From: UMGS1696 sp963643035
Lineage (GTDB): Bacteria; Bacillota; Clostridia; Oscillospirales; CAG-272
Length of the DNA: 64,000 nt
Assembly (NCBI GenBank): GCA_963643035.1
Contig: CAVIKO010000006.1
Location: forward strand, 14,081-78,080
Direction: 5' to 3'
Below are positions 53,432-62,769 of the stretch, piece after piece; positions within the stretch are counted from its first letter, which is position 1, and each line of letters begins with the position of its first letter. The position numbers and the translations under genes are program-made. Under the pieces are notes generated by a model. It did not search any database, had not been told where the DNA came from, and saw nothing but the letters and a program-made list of their open reading frames with translations.

Positions 53432-54352
53432 ATGGCAGAAAAAGAGATGGGAAAAGAAGTGTGCGCCGCAGCGGAAAAGGACGGACAGAAGGCGCGCAAA
53501 CGGAAAAAGGAGCGGGAATTCCGCCGAGTAAAGAGCATACCGCCGATGTCCGCTATGATCCCGTTTATCATGGTGGATCGCGTGGGATCGCAGAATTTCA
53601 TCCACGACACGACCGATGTGGAAAAGCTGGAGCGGTACATCAAGGAAAAGCAGCAGGCAGGAATGACGAATCTGAGCATGATGCACGTGATGATCGCGGC
53701 ATATATCCGGCTTGTGGCGGCGCGTCCCGCGCTCAACCGATTCATACGCGGACAGCGGGTATGGACCAGACGGCATGTGGAGGTATCGCTGACAATCAAG
53801 AAGGAGATGCGGCTCGACTCTCCGGATAGCGTGGTGAAGATCTCACTTTTGCCGGATGCGACGCTGGAGGACGTATACAACGCGCTGAACGAGAAGATCG
53901 TGACCTACCGTGAGAATCCCGGCGGGGATTTTGACAATACGGCGCACTGGTTCTCGTGCATTCCGGCGCTGCTGCTGAAATTCACAATCTGGTTTCTGCG
54001 TCTGCTCGACTACTTCGGACTCCTGCCGAAATTCTTAACCGATGTGAGTCCGTTCCACTGCTCCTACTTCATCACGTCGATGGGTTCTCTTGGAATCCCG
54101 CCGATCTATCATCACCTCTACGACTTCGGTACGTGTCCGGTGTTCTTTGCGTTCGGTGCGAAGCGGCGCGTATACGAAACGGATGCCTCCGGTGTGGTCA
54201 AGAAAAAGCAGTATATGGACTACACCTTCGTGACCGACGAGCGCATCTGCGACGGCTACTACTATGCCTCCGCTCTCAAGCATCTCCACAGCATCTTCCG
54301 CAATCCCTGGCAGCTCGACGAACGCCCGGAAGTGATCCCGGATGTGGATTAA
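53432..54352 (+). CDS. 2-oxoacid dehydrogenase acyltransferase (E2)-like catalytic domain protein
   Basis: A 306-residue protein with the fold of the E2 catalytic domain (PF00198; chloramphenicol-acetyltransferase-like). F-I-H-D-T-T-D and T-N-L-S-M-M-H-V-M-I-A fit. There is no lipoyl domain, so it does not act in a dehydrogenase complex. Where active enzymes have D-H-R-x-x-D-G, it reads D-E-R-I-C-D-G (269-275). A hydrophobic stretch lies at 175-200. The ATG at 53432 is preceded by GGAGG; an earlier ATG overlaps that site. Confidence 0.72.
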   Translation: MAEKEMGKEVCAAAEKDGQKARKRKKEREFRRVKSIPPMSAMIPFIMVDRVGSQNFIHDTTDVEKLERYIKEKQQAGMTNLSMMHVMIAAYIRLVAARPALNRFIRGQRVWTRRHVEVSLTIKKEMRLDSPDSVVKISLLPDATLEDVYNALNEKIVTYRENPGGDFDNTAHWFSCIPALLLKFTIWFLRLLDYFGLLPKFLTDVSPFHCSYFITSMGSLGIPPIYHHLYDFGTCPVFFAFGAKRRVYETDASGVVKKKQYMDYTFVTDERICDGYYYASALKHLHSIFRNPWQLDERPEVIPDVD

Positions 54353-54379
54353 TTGGGGAGACGCGTTTTCCGCATCCTC

Positions 54380-55483
54380 CTAAGCCAGATACATGTCCTC
54401 CAGCTGCCGCGTCATAGCCGAGGCGGTGAATTTATCGGCGTAGGCTTCGAGCGCGCCAGCGGAGAGTTTTTTGCGGAGGGCGGGATCGTCGATGAGGGTG
54501 CAGATTTTTTCGGCCATAGCGGCGGGATCGCGTTCAGGAACGAGAAATCCGTTTTTGCCGTCCGTAACCATGTAGGGATTACCGCCGAAGGTGGTGGCAA
54601 TGCAGGGGATTCCGAGACTCATGCCCTCGGAAAGTGCGAGAGAGGAGGTTTCCGTCCCGATGGAGCAGTTCAGATTCACATCCATAAGGGCGTAATAAGG
54701 CGCGACGTCGTCCGCGAATCCGGTGAAGATCACGCGATCCGATACCCCCAGGGAGGCAGCCTGCGTCTCCAGTTCCGCACGGCACGATCCGTCCCCAATG
54801 AGGAGAAACTGCACGTTCGGATGGTCGCGCAGCACGATTGCTGCCGTTTCGAGAAGATAGCGATGCCCCTTGTACGGTTCCAGACGCGCGGAGATCCCAC
54901 ATACAAAGTCCGTTTCCGCGATCCCCAGCTTTTCCCGAAGCGCACGGACTTCCTCGTCGGAGGCAGCACGCATCGGCTCTACGCCGTTGATGATCACGCG
55001 GATCTTTTTCGCATCCACACCCGTGTCGGTCAGATTCTTCTTTGCCGCCTCTGCTACCGCCACAATATCTGTTGCGAGTGTGTTGTTGACAAGTCCGTTG
55101 ATCTGCCTGCCGGGAAAGGTCGTTAGGAGTCGCGGTGGATCAAAGGCACAGTGGCGCGTGTAGAACCGCTTTTTCACATGGCACTGCCACGCCGCCAGTT
55201 TGCCGGAAAACGACGAGTGCGTGTGGACAATGTCCGGCTGGAATTTACGGATCATAGCACGAAGCTCCGCTGTTGCCTTACGGTCAAAACTGCGGTCGCG
55301 TCCGTTGCGCATCTCCCACACCGGATATCCCTCCGCCTCGACCAGCGGTTTCAGCGCGGCATTCTCCGGCAGCACGACCACAATGTCGAATTTTGAACGG
55401 TCGAAGTTGTGGAGGTAGTTGATAAGAAGCCTGCCTGCGCCGCCAATGTTGGAATCGGTCAGAATATGCATGACTTTTTGCAT
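54380..55483 (-). CDS. GT4 family glycosyltransferase
   Basis: A 367-residue GT-B enzyme. N-I-G-G-A-G-R-L-L is the acceptor-side loop and E-G-M-S-L-G-I-P-C-I-A-T is the GT4 nucleotide-sugar motif, with the conserved Glu. It probably adds a hexose to an envelope glycolipid or polysaccharide. GAAAGGAGAC precedes the start at 55483. It lies 40 nt after murJ on the same strand, so the pair may be an operon. Longer in-frame starts have no site. Confidence 0.9.
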   Translation of the reverse strand: MQKVMHILTDSNIGGAGRLLINYLHNFDRSKFDIVVVLPENAALKPLVEAEGYPVWEMRNGRDRSFDRKATAELRAMIRKFQPDIVHTHSSFSGKLAAWQCHVKKRFYTRHCAFDPPRLLTTFPGRQINGLVNNTLATDIVAVAEAAKKNLTDTGVDAKKIRVIINGVEPMRAASDEEVRALREKLGIAETDFVCGISARLEPYKGHRYLLETAAIVLRDHPNVQFLLIGDGSCRAELETQAASLGVSDRVIFTGFADDVAPYYALMDVNLNCSIGTETSSLALSEGMSLGIPCIATTFGGNPYMVTDGKNGFLVPERDPAAMAEKICTLIDDPALRKKLSAGALEAYADKFTASAMTRQLEDMYLA

Positions 55484-55523
55484 GGATGTCGTCTCCTTTC
55501 GGGACATAGTAAGAAAAACATGG

Positions 55524-57056
55524 TTATTTCTGCCGCCGCAGGATCGTCGCAAGCGTCTCGGAACGGAGCAGAACGGCGCATACGGCATACACGATTACTC
55601 CGGAGAGCGTGCCGACGGCGAATCGTGTGAGATTGCCCGTGAAGCAGCCGGACACAAGATACACAACCGCAGACATTGCCGCCGCAGCGAGGATGGTTTT
55701 GCATAGCTCCAGAAAATCCGCACGTGCGAAGCCGAGTCCGCCGATTTTTTTCGTGAACGCAAGGTTGAGAAGCATATTCACGACCGTGGCGATTCCGGCA
55801 ACCGAGGCGATCCACGCGACCGGATGGGCGCTGTCGAGAATCGCGCTGCCGCAAAGAAGAATCGCCGCCGCGTTGACTGCCATGGCGCACAGGGAGGAGA
55901 GCATCGGCAGCTTTGGTTTCTGCGCGGCGAAGAAGGATTTTGTCAGCACTTCATTGACCGCGGACGCTGTCATGGCGAGGGTGTAGAAGCGCAGAGCCTC
56001 GGCAGTGAGGAGCGTGTCGTCATGGGTGAACGCGTTGCGCTCATAAAGAAGAGCGACAAACGGCTCGGCAAGTAGAAAGACGCCGGCGGTCAGCGGAACG
56101 ATGATGAAGCACAGGGTTTTGATCGATTGGCGGGTGAGTCGGGTGGATTCCGCCGTATCCCCGTTTGCCGCCGCGCGGGAGAGCATCGGGAATATAAGGT
56201 TTGTGGCGACAAAGGAGAATAACCCCACGAGGATCACGTACAGTCGGTTCGCGTAGCCCAGCACGGTCAGGCCTCTGCCACCGTCGATGGAGGATGCCAG
56301 CCGCGTATTGATAAGGTTGCACACCGGGGAGACCCAGGTCCCGATGAGAATGGGCAACGTGGTGGCAATCGCTTTTTTCAACGGCGGCGTAGCGAGCGGC
56401 GCAAAGCATTTGTACCGATAGCCGAGCCGTCGAAGGGACGGGAGCTGCACAAATGCCTGCGCCGACCAGCCGAGAAGCATGGCGACGGCAAGCCCGACAA
56501 TGCCGAAATAGCGGTTGAGGGTTAAGAGATACGCGACCATAATCCCGTTTGCGACGAGGGAAATGATCGCCGGAATGCGAAATTCGCCCATGGATTGGAG
56601 ATACCCGACAAAGGTGAACGCCAATCCCGTAAAGACGATCATGGGAAAGAGAATGCGCGTCAGCTTTGTGGCGAGGGTGTGCGTGGCGTGATCCAGTCCC
56701 GGTGCCATCCATTGTACAAGCGGCGAGGCGAATGTGATCCCGAGAATGGTAAGCACGGCGGTAATGAGCAGGATGAACCGCGTGTAGGATTGTGCAAACG
56801 ACAGTGCTTTCTCCTGTCCGTCCCGCACCAACAGTTCGTTGAATACCGGAACGAACGCCGCTGTCACTACCCCGCCGATCACGAGATCAAACAGTGTGAC
56901 CGGCAGTTTAGATGCAGTCTCATATGCGATAGCGGCCGATCCGGTGCCGTATGCCGCCGTGATCAACATGTCCCGCAAAAGTCCGCATACCTTTGCCGCA
57001 AGGATCATAATTCCCATCATCACCGCTGTGCCGGTGAGATTTTTTTTATTTTGCAT
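55524..57056 (-). CDS. murJ: Lipid II flippase MurJ
   Basis: A 510-residue membrane protein with fourteen helices of the MviN/MurJ family, moving lipid II across the membrane. The start M-Q-N-K-K-N-L-T then A-A-K-V-C-G-L-L-R-D-M-L, the A-A-F-V-P-V-F and G-N-x-A-x-S region fit. No ribosome binding site precedes the ATG; TTATACAAT lies only a few bases upstream, so a leaderless message is possible. A longer frame to 57248 has no support. Confidence 0.9.
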   Translation of the reverse strand: MQNKKNLTGTAVMMGIMILAAKVCGLLRDMLITAAYGTGSAAIAYETASKLPVTLFDLVIGGVVTAAFVPVFNELLVRDGQEKALSFAQSYTRFILLITAVLTILGITFASPLVQWMAPGLDHATHTLATKLTRILFPMIVFTGLAFTFVGYLQSMGEFRIPAIISLVANGIMVAYLLTLNRYFGIVGLAVAMLLGWSAQAFVQLPSLRRLGYRYKCFAPLATPPLKKAIATTLPILIGTWVSPVCNLINTRLASSIDGGRGLTVLGYANRLYVILVGLFSFVATNLIFPMLSRAAANGDTAESTRLTRQSIKTLCFIIVPLTAGVFLLAEPFVALLYERNAFTHDDTLLTAEALRFYTLAMTASAVNEVLTKSFFAAQKPKLPMLSSLCAMAVNAAAILLCGSAILDSAHPVAWIASVAGIATVVNMLLNLAFTKKIGGLGFARADFLELCKTILAAAAMSAVVYLVSGCFTGNLTRFAVGTLSGVIVYAVCAVLLRSETLATILRRQK

Positions 57057-57082
57057 GATTATTGTATAAGAAAATTGGGAAT

Positions 57083-57275
57083 GGGGGACGAGGAAAACGG
57101 GGAAACGGCCGCTTATGAACCAATGAATCATAGATTCGTTGCGCTCCGCAAAACTTTTATGAGGGGGATGGACTTCAAAACTATATTCCAGTCCATCCCC
57201 TCTATAAAGTTCTTGCCCAAAATGCGCAGCTTTCTGACTTCTATTCAAGAAGCGTCCCGTTTCCCCCTCCCCGTA
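57083..57275. repeat. Composite intergenic repeat, copy 17
   Basis: A reverse copy (57083-57163) and a forward copy (57200-57275) are joined through a palindrome whose arms are GGGGATGGACT (57164-57174) and AGTCCATCCCC (57190-57200); AACTTTTAT and ATAAAGTT extend it. The forward half resembles copy 11, the reverse half copy 7. Confidence 0.85.
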
Positions 57276-57282
57276 TCCTCAC

Positions 57283-59466
57283 TTAGGATTCAAAATAGAG
57301 TGTGAAGCTGTCGCCGTCGCTGCGGGGAAACTTGGAAATGTTGAGTCCGGCGTTCATGAGGAAAGCACCGGAATAAGAGAGTCCGTTTTCACGGCAGCGG
57401 TAGATTTTGGCGGGATCCAGCCCCTTGAGGCGGATGTACTGCTTCATATTGTGGTGGTAGCGCATGGTCACATGGGTGAGAAGAACTTTGCACTTGTCAG
57501 GTGAGACGAAAGACCACGCGCAGCGGTAGGCGTTGTCGAACGGAGAGAGAATGCGGTAGAGATCGCCGTTGTGAATCAGGTCGTAGGTGAAGTGGTATTC
57601 GTTGACCTGACGGCGGAACAGCGCACGATCCTCCTCAGAGAGCCGGTTCGGATCCAGCTCGTAGCCGAACGTACCCCACATGGCCACATTGCCTTTTGTT
57701 TCAAAGCCGGTGCGATGGCTCATCGATACGTGTGCGCCCATCGTGGCGGCCGGATAGCAGAGCGACGTGCCGAACTGGATTGCCAGCCGTTCGATCGGAT
57801 CCGTGTTGTCCGATGCCCAGATTTGCGGGGAGTAGTAGAGCATACCCGCGTCAAAGCGACCGCCGCCGCCGGAGCAGTTTTCGATGAGAAGATCCGGAAA
57901 TTCGCGTGTCAGCCGATCCATCACCGCGTAGGTGCCAAGCACGAAACGATGATAGATCTCCTCGCCGTGCTCCACATCCAATAGCGCACTGCCCGCCTCG
58001 GTGAGATTCCGGTTGAAGTCCCATTTGACGTAGTCAATGGCGTATTTGCCGAGGATCGCCGCCATCTGTCCGTAAATATTGTCCTGTACATCCTTGCGCG
58101 ACATATCGATCACGTATTGGCTGCGCGCAATGGAGTTTTCGCGGTTTGGTACATGGAGGCACCAGTCCGGATGCGCACGGTAAAGATCGGAATCCGGAGA
58201 GATCATCTCCGGTTCGTACCAGATCCCGAATTTCAGTCCGAGAGCCTTCACCCGGTCGATGAGCACACCCAGACCGCCCGGCAGCTTCTCCTCGTTTACG
58301 TACCAGTCGCCGAGGGAACAGTTGTCGTTGTTGCGCACACCGAACCAACCATCGTCCATCACAAGCATCTCGATCCCGATGTCCTTGGCGTGTTCCGCAA
58401 AATTGACGAGCTTGTCCGTGTCAAAGTTGAAGTACGCCGCCTCCCAGCTGTTGATCAGCAGCGGCCGCTTTTCCGTTTTCCACTTGCCGCGAATGAGATG
58501 CTCCCGGTATAACCGATGGAAGATCCGCGACATTTCGCCTACGCCGCCGTCTGTGTAGACCATCACGGCTTCCGGTGTCTGGAACGTTTCGCCGGGCGCA
58601 AGACGCCACGTGAAGCCGTCCGGATTGATTCCGGCGAGAAGGCGTGTCGTTTCGTAATAATCGCAGTCCACGGTGATATCAAAGCTGCCGCTGTATACGA
58701 GATTGAAGCCGTAGACTTCACCATTGTCCTCCGTCGCACCGTGACGCACCAGGGATACAAACGGATTGTGGTAGTGGCTGGACGAGCCGCGGCTCGACGA
58801 AATGCTCTGTTGTCCGTGGCGGAGGGGCGTGCGTTCGAGATTCCGTTCCGCACCCCATCTGCCGTAGAGGTGCCAGAGATCGTAGTCCATGTCGTTTAAG
58901 GAAACCACCGCAGAGTAGAGTTTTTCGATGTCGAGCGCGTCTGCGGACGGATTGGCAAGGCGTACCGACTGCGTGATGACCGGTTTGTCCCGGAATGCCG
59001 TGTAAATGAGGGTCAGCTCCGCCGCCGTTGTGCTGTCGCGCAGGAGAATCTCAAGGGTGTCCGCTTCGTTTTCGTTCGCGTAGGTCGCCGGAAGTCCCGT
59101 GAGCTGCGGCTTTCCCGCGTAGATTGTGTGGGAAACATAGCGGAAATCGGTCGCGTCGTTGCCCCAGTGGTTCCGGATTGCCACGGCTGATTTGCGGAAA
59201 TCACCTGTGCCAAAGCCGGAATACGCGATCGGCACTACATCCGGCGAGAAGGAGCCGTCCTTTACATGGGCGTTGCGCGGGGAGAAGGAGGCGGAATAGT
59301 CGCGGAAATCGTACCCGTCAAAAGCGCCGTAAAAGGGTCCTGCGGGGAGAGCCTTGCCGTAATAGAGCGAGAGAAGATAGTTTTCGTCGGCGACGCGCAG
59401 GATGAGCGTGGAGTCTCCGGCGTTGAGCTGGAAGATCCGTTCGGATTCGATGAACTGGATAGACAT
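57283..59466 (-). CDS. Alpha-galactosidase, GH36
   Basis: A 727-residue enzyme that removes terminal alpha-galactosyl residues from raffinose-family sugars and glycoconjugates. The order is N-terminal beta domain, TIM barrel, C-terminal beta domain. Nucleophile D483 is in K-W-D-F-N-R and acid/base D553 is in A-S-D-N-T-D. W-Y-E-P-E-M is also conserved. No signal peptide: cytoplasmic. GGGAGGT precedes the start. It follows the alpha/beta hydrolase by 72 nt. Confidence 0.94.
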   Translation of the reverse strand: MSIQFIESERIFQLNAGDSTLILRVADENYLLSLYYGKALPAGPFYGAFDGYDFRDYSASFSPRNAHVKDGSFSPDVVPIAYSGFGTGDFRKSAVAIRNHWGNDATDFRYVSHTIYAGKPQLTGLPATYANENEADTLEILLRDSTTAAELTLIYTAFRDKPVITQSVRLANPSADALDIEKLYSAVVSLNDMDYDLWHLYGRWGAERNLERTPLRHGQQSISSSRGSSSHYHNPFVSLVRHGATEDNGEVYGFNLVYSGSFDITVDCDYYETTRLLAGINPDGFTWRLAPGETFQTPEAVMVYTDGGVGEMSRIFHRLYREHLIRGKWKTEKRPLLINSWEAAYFNFDTDKLVNFAEHAKDIGIEMLVMDDGWFGVRNNDNCSLGDWYVNEEKLPGGLGVLIDRVKALGLKFGIWYEPEMISPDSDLYRAHPDWCLHVPNRENSIARSQYVIDMSRKDVQDNIYGQMAAILGKYAIDYVKWDFNRNLTEAGSALLDVEHGEEIYHRFVLGTYAVMDRLTREFPDLLIENCSGGGGRFDAGMLYYSPQIWASDNTDPIERLAIQFGTSLCYPAATMGAHVSMSHRTGFETKGNVAMWGTFGYELDPNRLSEEDRALFRRQVNEYHFTYDLIHNGDLYRILSPFDNAYRCAWSFVSPDKCKVLLTHVTMRYHHNMKQYIRLKGLDPAKIYRCRENGLSYSGAFLMNAGLNISKFPRSDGDSFTLYFES

Positions 59467-59538
59467 AGTTACCTCCCGTTGATGGAATGTATGGAAATGT
59501 TTGGGTGTTATGGATTGGATGAAACGCGTGGCGGCAGA

Positions 59539-60513
59539 TCAATCGAGACCTGCTTTGTGCAGCAGCCGTTCGATCGCCGCCTTGTAGCCGTCCGTATCAT
59601 AGAGCCACGATTGGGCGTGAGGCGCGTCCGGCACGGTGAAAAATTCCGCTTCACAATGCTCCCTTGCGGCGGCGTAGATCGCTTCTCCCATGGAATACGG
59701 GACAAAATCGTCTCCGGTGCCATGTACCAGCAGGAGCGGCAGACGGTTTTTCGTGATCGTTTCCCGACAATCGAGGTCGGGCAGCCAGACACCTGTGCGC
59801 AGCCAGATCCAAAGCAGTGCGGTGTAATAGAGCGGGAACGGCGGGAGATGGAACCATTGGCGCAGCACCTTTTTGCATATCGCTGCCGGGGATGTGTAGC
59901 CGCAGTCCGCGAGGATCGCCCGCACATTGGCGGGGAGCATTTCCCCGGCCGCGGCGAGAACCGTCGATGCGCCCATCGAAACGCCATCGAGGATTACGGG
60001 CAGATCGGGGTACTGCTCCTGCAGCCAGCACGCCCAGTCTACGATGTCATCCTTTTCCCGGATTCCGAACGTGATGTATTTGCCCGCCGAGGAGCCGCAC
60101 GCGCGCTGGTCGATGAAGCAGAGCGAGAAGCCCTTGTCCAACAGCCACTCCGCCGCGCCGGAAAAATCAAAAATGGCGTGGGAGCGGTAGCCGTGACAGC
60201 ATAAGAAGATTCCGCGCGGCCGTTCCGTCCAGATCCCGCCCGGATGGATAATACGGCAGGCGAGGGACAGGCCGTCCCGGCTCACCCGGTAGTACGGCTT
60301 GGAGGCGTTCTCAAGGATCCACTGTCTGCCGCGCGTGACAATTGCCGCGTTCTCCGGCGACATGTGCTTCGGCGGCTCCAATTCTTCCGGATGCGTCCAC
60401 CAATCCGGCGTTTTTTTGTTCCGCACGATGGCGAAGCGGTACATGCAGTACCCGCCGATGACAGAAAAGGCAAGGAAAAGCAGGAAAATCGCCGCTAAGA
60501 TTGCGTACAGCAT
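59539..60513 (-). CDS. Alpha/beta hydrolase (membrane-anchored)
   Basis: A 324-residue hydrolase. An N-terminal membrane helix (about 3-25) is followed by an alpha/beta fold with C-C-H-G-Y-R-S as the oxyanion loop and D-G-V-S179-M-G as nucleophile elbow; H-G-T-G-D-D and H are the rest of the triad. I prefer the ATG at 60513 because GGAGGA lies 7 nt upstream; an ATG 6 nt earlier is too close. Substrate unknown. Its start overlaps or abuts the ligA stop, so it is translationally coupled. Confidence 0.85.
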   Translation of the reverse strand: MLYAILAAIFLLFLAFSVIGGYCMYRFAIVRNKKTPDWWTHPEELEPPKHMSPENAAIVTRGRQWILENASKPYYRVSRDGLSLACRIIHPGGIWTERPRGIFLCCHGYRSHAIFDFSGAAEWLLDKGFSLCFIDQRACGSSAGKYITFGIREKDDIVDWACWLQEQYPDLPVILDGVSMGASTVLAAAGEMLPANVRAILADCGYTSPAAICKKVLRQWFHLPPFPLYYTALLWIWLRTGVWLPDLDCRETITKNRLPLLLVHGTGDDFVPYSMGEAIYAAAREHCEAEFFTVPDAPHAQSWLYDTDGYKAAIERLLHKAGLD

Positions 60514-60515
60514 GA

Positions 60516-62621
60516 TCATTCCTCCAGCATGGCGAGAAACGCGTCTTCATTCAGCACCGGGATGCCGAGCGCGTTTGCCTTGACCAGCTTTGAACCGGCT
60601 TCCTCTCCGGCGACGACGAACGAGGTTTTTGCCGAAACGCTTCCTGTGACCTTGCCGCCGCGCGCTTTGATTTTCGCCGATGCTTCGTCCCGGGTCATGG
60701 ACGAGAGGGTTCCGGTCAGCACAAAAGTTTTACCTGCAAACGCCGTGCTTGTCTGTACCGGAGATTGTGCAGCAGTCTCCGCTGCGCTGTCGGTTCGCAC
60801 CCCGGCGGATTTCAGCTTGTCAAAAAGACACTTCGTCTCCGGCAGCGAGAAATAATCCGCAATCATCTCCGCCGTGATTTCCCCGATGTCCTCTATGGCG
60901 CATAGCGCGTTCGTCTGAATTCCAAAGAGCGCGTCCACGGAGCCAAAATGCGCGATGATGGCTTCCGCGGTTGCAGCGCCGACGTGCCGGATTCCCAACG
61001 CATAGAGCAGACGCGCCGGGCCCGCATTCTTGGCGTGTGTGATGGCGGTCATAAGATTGTCCGCCGATTTCTTTCCCATGCGCGGCAGGGCAGCAATGTC
61101 CTCCGCATGGAGCGAGAAAATATCGCCTACATCGCGCGTCAGTCCCTCCGAGATGCACAGCCGGATGAGGGAGGGACCCATGCCATCGATGTTCATGGCG
61201 CCGCGGGAAACAAAGTGGATCATGCGCCGCTCCAACTGTGCCGGACATCCGGGGTTTAAGCACCGCAGTGCACCGGATTCCATCGCCGGATCCATGAAAT
61301 CTGACAGCTCCGCGCCTGTACCGTCATCGGATTCTTCCCCGGTTTCGTTGTCCCAGAACAGCCGCTCACCGCAGGACGGACAGACCTCCGGAAACAGAAA
61401 CGGCACAGAATCCGCCGGACGATCGGCAGGATCGACCCCAACGATCTCCGGGATAATGTCCCCCGCCTTCTGGACGTACACCATGTCCCCGATCCGAATG
61501 TCGCGTGCGCGGATGACGTCGATGTTGTGGAGCGTTGCGCGGGAGACGGTCGTTCCGGCAAGGCGTACCGGCGTGAGGATTGCGGTGGGTGTGAGGACTC
61601 CGGTTCGTCCGACCTGCACTTCCACGTCAATCAGACGCGTTTTCTTCCGTTCCGGGGGATATTTGAATGCGACCGCCCATTTCGGGGTGCTTGGCCCCTC
61701 GCCGAGGATCGCCCGCTGCGTCAGAGAATCGATTTTGACGACCGCCCCGTCGATGTCGTAGGGCAGTCCCTCCCGCTCTCTTCCGATCTGTGCCACAGCC
61801 GCTAAGATTTCGTCCGGCTTTCCGGTCTTTGCCGCCACGCGGATTGTCGGAAAGCCAAGTTCCCGCATCCGCTCGATCGTTTCGGCGTGCGAGGTGGGTG
61901 CGTGACCATCCTCCCATAGATCGCCGGTCTGGTAATTGAACACAAAGATGGATAGTCCCGCATCGCGTGTCCCGGCGGCATCGAGCCTGCGCAGATTTCC
62001 GGCAGCGGCGTTACGCGGATTCGCCCATAGCTTTTCACCGTTCTCCTCGCGGATTCTGTTCAGACGGGCGAAGCTGTCGTGCGGCATATATACTTCTCCA
62101 CGCACCGTCACGGAGACAGGGGCGGTCAGACGGTGCGGAATGGGGGCGATGGCGGCGATGTTTTCGGTCACGTTTTCACCGACAGTGCCGTCTCCGCGCG
62201 TCGCGCCGAGGGTCAGAATCCCGTTTGTATAGGTCAGTCCGACCGAGAGTCCGTCGATTTTCGGCTCCACGGTGAACAGAATGTCTTCCTGCGCGATTCC
62301 GGTGTCCAATAGAGCGGCGATTGTTTTGGTCAGATAAGCGGACAGCTCGTCCTCGCTGAAAACGTCGGTCAGACTGCCCATCCGCACGGGATGTGTCACC
62401 TTGGCGAATTTCGCGGACGGCGCGCCGCCGACATGGTGGGTGGGTGAGGACGGATCGTCCCACTGCGGATACGCCGCCTCAAGATCGGTCAGTTCCCGGA
62501 ACAACGCATCATAGGCACTGTCGGACAGCACCGGCGCATCCTTTTCGTAATATAAAACAGCGTTGCGGCGGATCGTCTCCCGCAGATATGCGATTCGCTG
62601 CTTGGCTTCCTGTTCGGTCAT
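60516..62621 (-). CDS. ligA: NAD-dependent DNA ligase
   Basis: A 701-residue LigA. The adenylated lysine K121 is in E-P-K-I-D-G; an OB domain, a Cys4 zinc finger, four helix-hairpin-helix motifs and a C-terminal BRCT domain (about 630-700) follow. The two cysteine pairs (C-P-S-C and C-L-N-P-G-C) are separated by an acidic insert of about 27 residues, longer than usual. AGGAGG precedes the start. It begins the minus-strand operon with the hydrolase. Confidence 0.96.
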   Translation of the reverse strand: MTEQEAKQRIAYLRETIRRNAVLYYEKDAPVLSDSAYDALFRELTDLEAAYPQWDDPSSPTHHVGGAPSAKFAKVTHPVRMGSLTDVFSEDELSAYLTKTIAALLDTGIAQEDILFTVEPKIDGLSVGLTYTNGILTLGATRGDGTVGENVTENIAAIAPIPHRLTAPVSVTVRGEVYMPHDSFARLNRIREENGEKLWANPRNAAAGNLRRLDAAGTRDAGLSIFVFNYQTGDLWEDGHAPTSHAETIERMRELGFPTIRVAAKTGKPDEILAAVAQIGREREGLPYDIDGAVVKIDSLTQRAILGEGPSTPKWAVAFKYPPERKKTRLIDVEVQVGRTGVLTPTAILTPVRLAGTTVSRATLHNIDVIRARDIRIGDMVYVQKAGDIIPEIVGVDPADRPADSVPFLFPEVCPSCGERLFWDNETGEESDDGTGAELSDFMDPAMESGALRCLNPGCPAQLERRMIHFVSRGAMNIDGMGPSLIRLCISEGLTRDVGDIFSLHAEDIAALPRMGKKSADNLMTAITHAKNAGPARLLYALGIRHVGAATAEAIIAHFGSVDALFGIQTNALCAIEDIGEITAEMIADYFSLPETKCLFDKLKSAGVRTDSAAETAAQSPVQTSTAFAGKTFVLTGTLSSMTRDEASAKIKARGGKVTGSVSAKTSFVVAGEEAGSKLVKANALGIPVLNEDAFLAMLEE

Positions 62622-62769
62622 GGTGTTTCCTCCTTGGGTGGAAGATGCTATCCTATATTATACCGGATTTGCCGGGAAAAATCTACCGGTATTTCGGAAA
62701 AGTTTTGTGAAATGGGAAAAAGGGATCTCCCGGTAAGGAAGATCCCTTTTGTGCGAAATGGGCCAGCGG

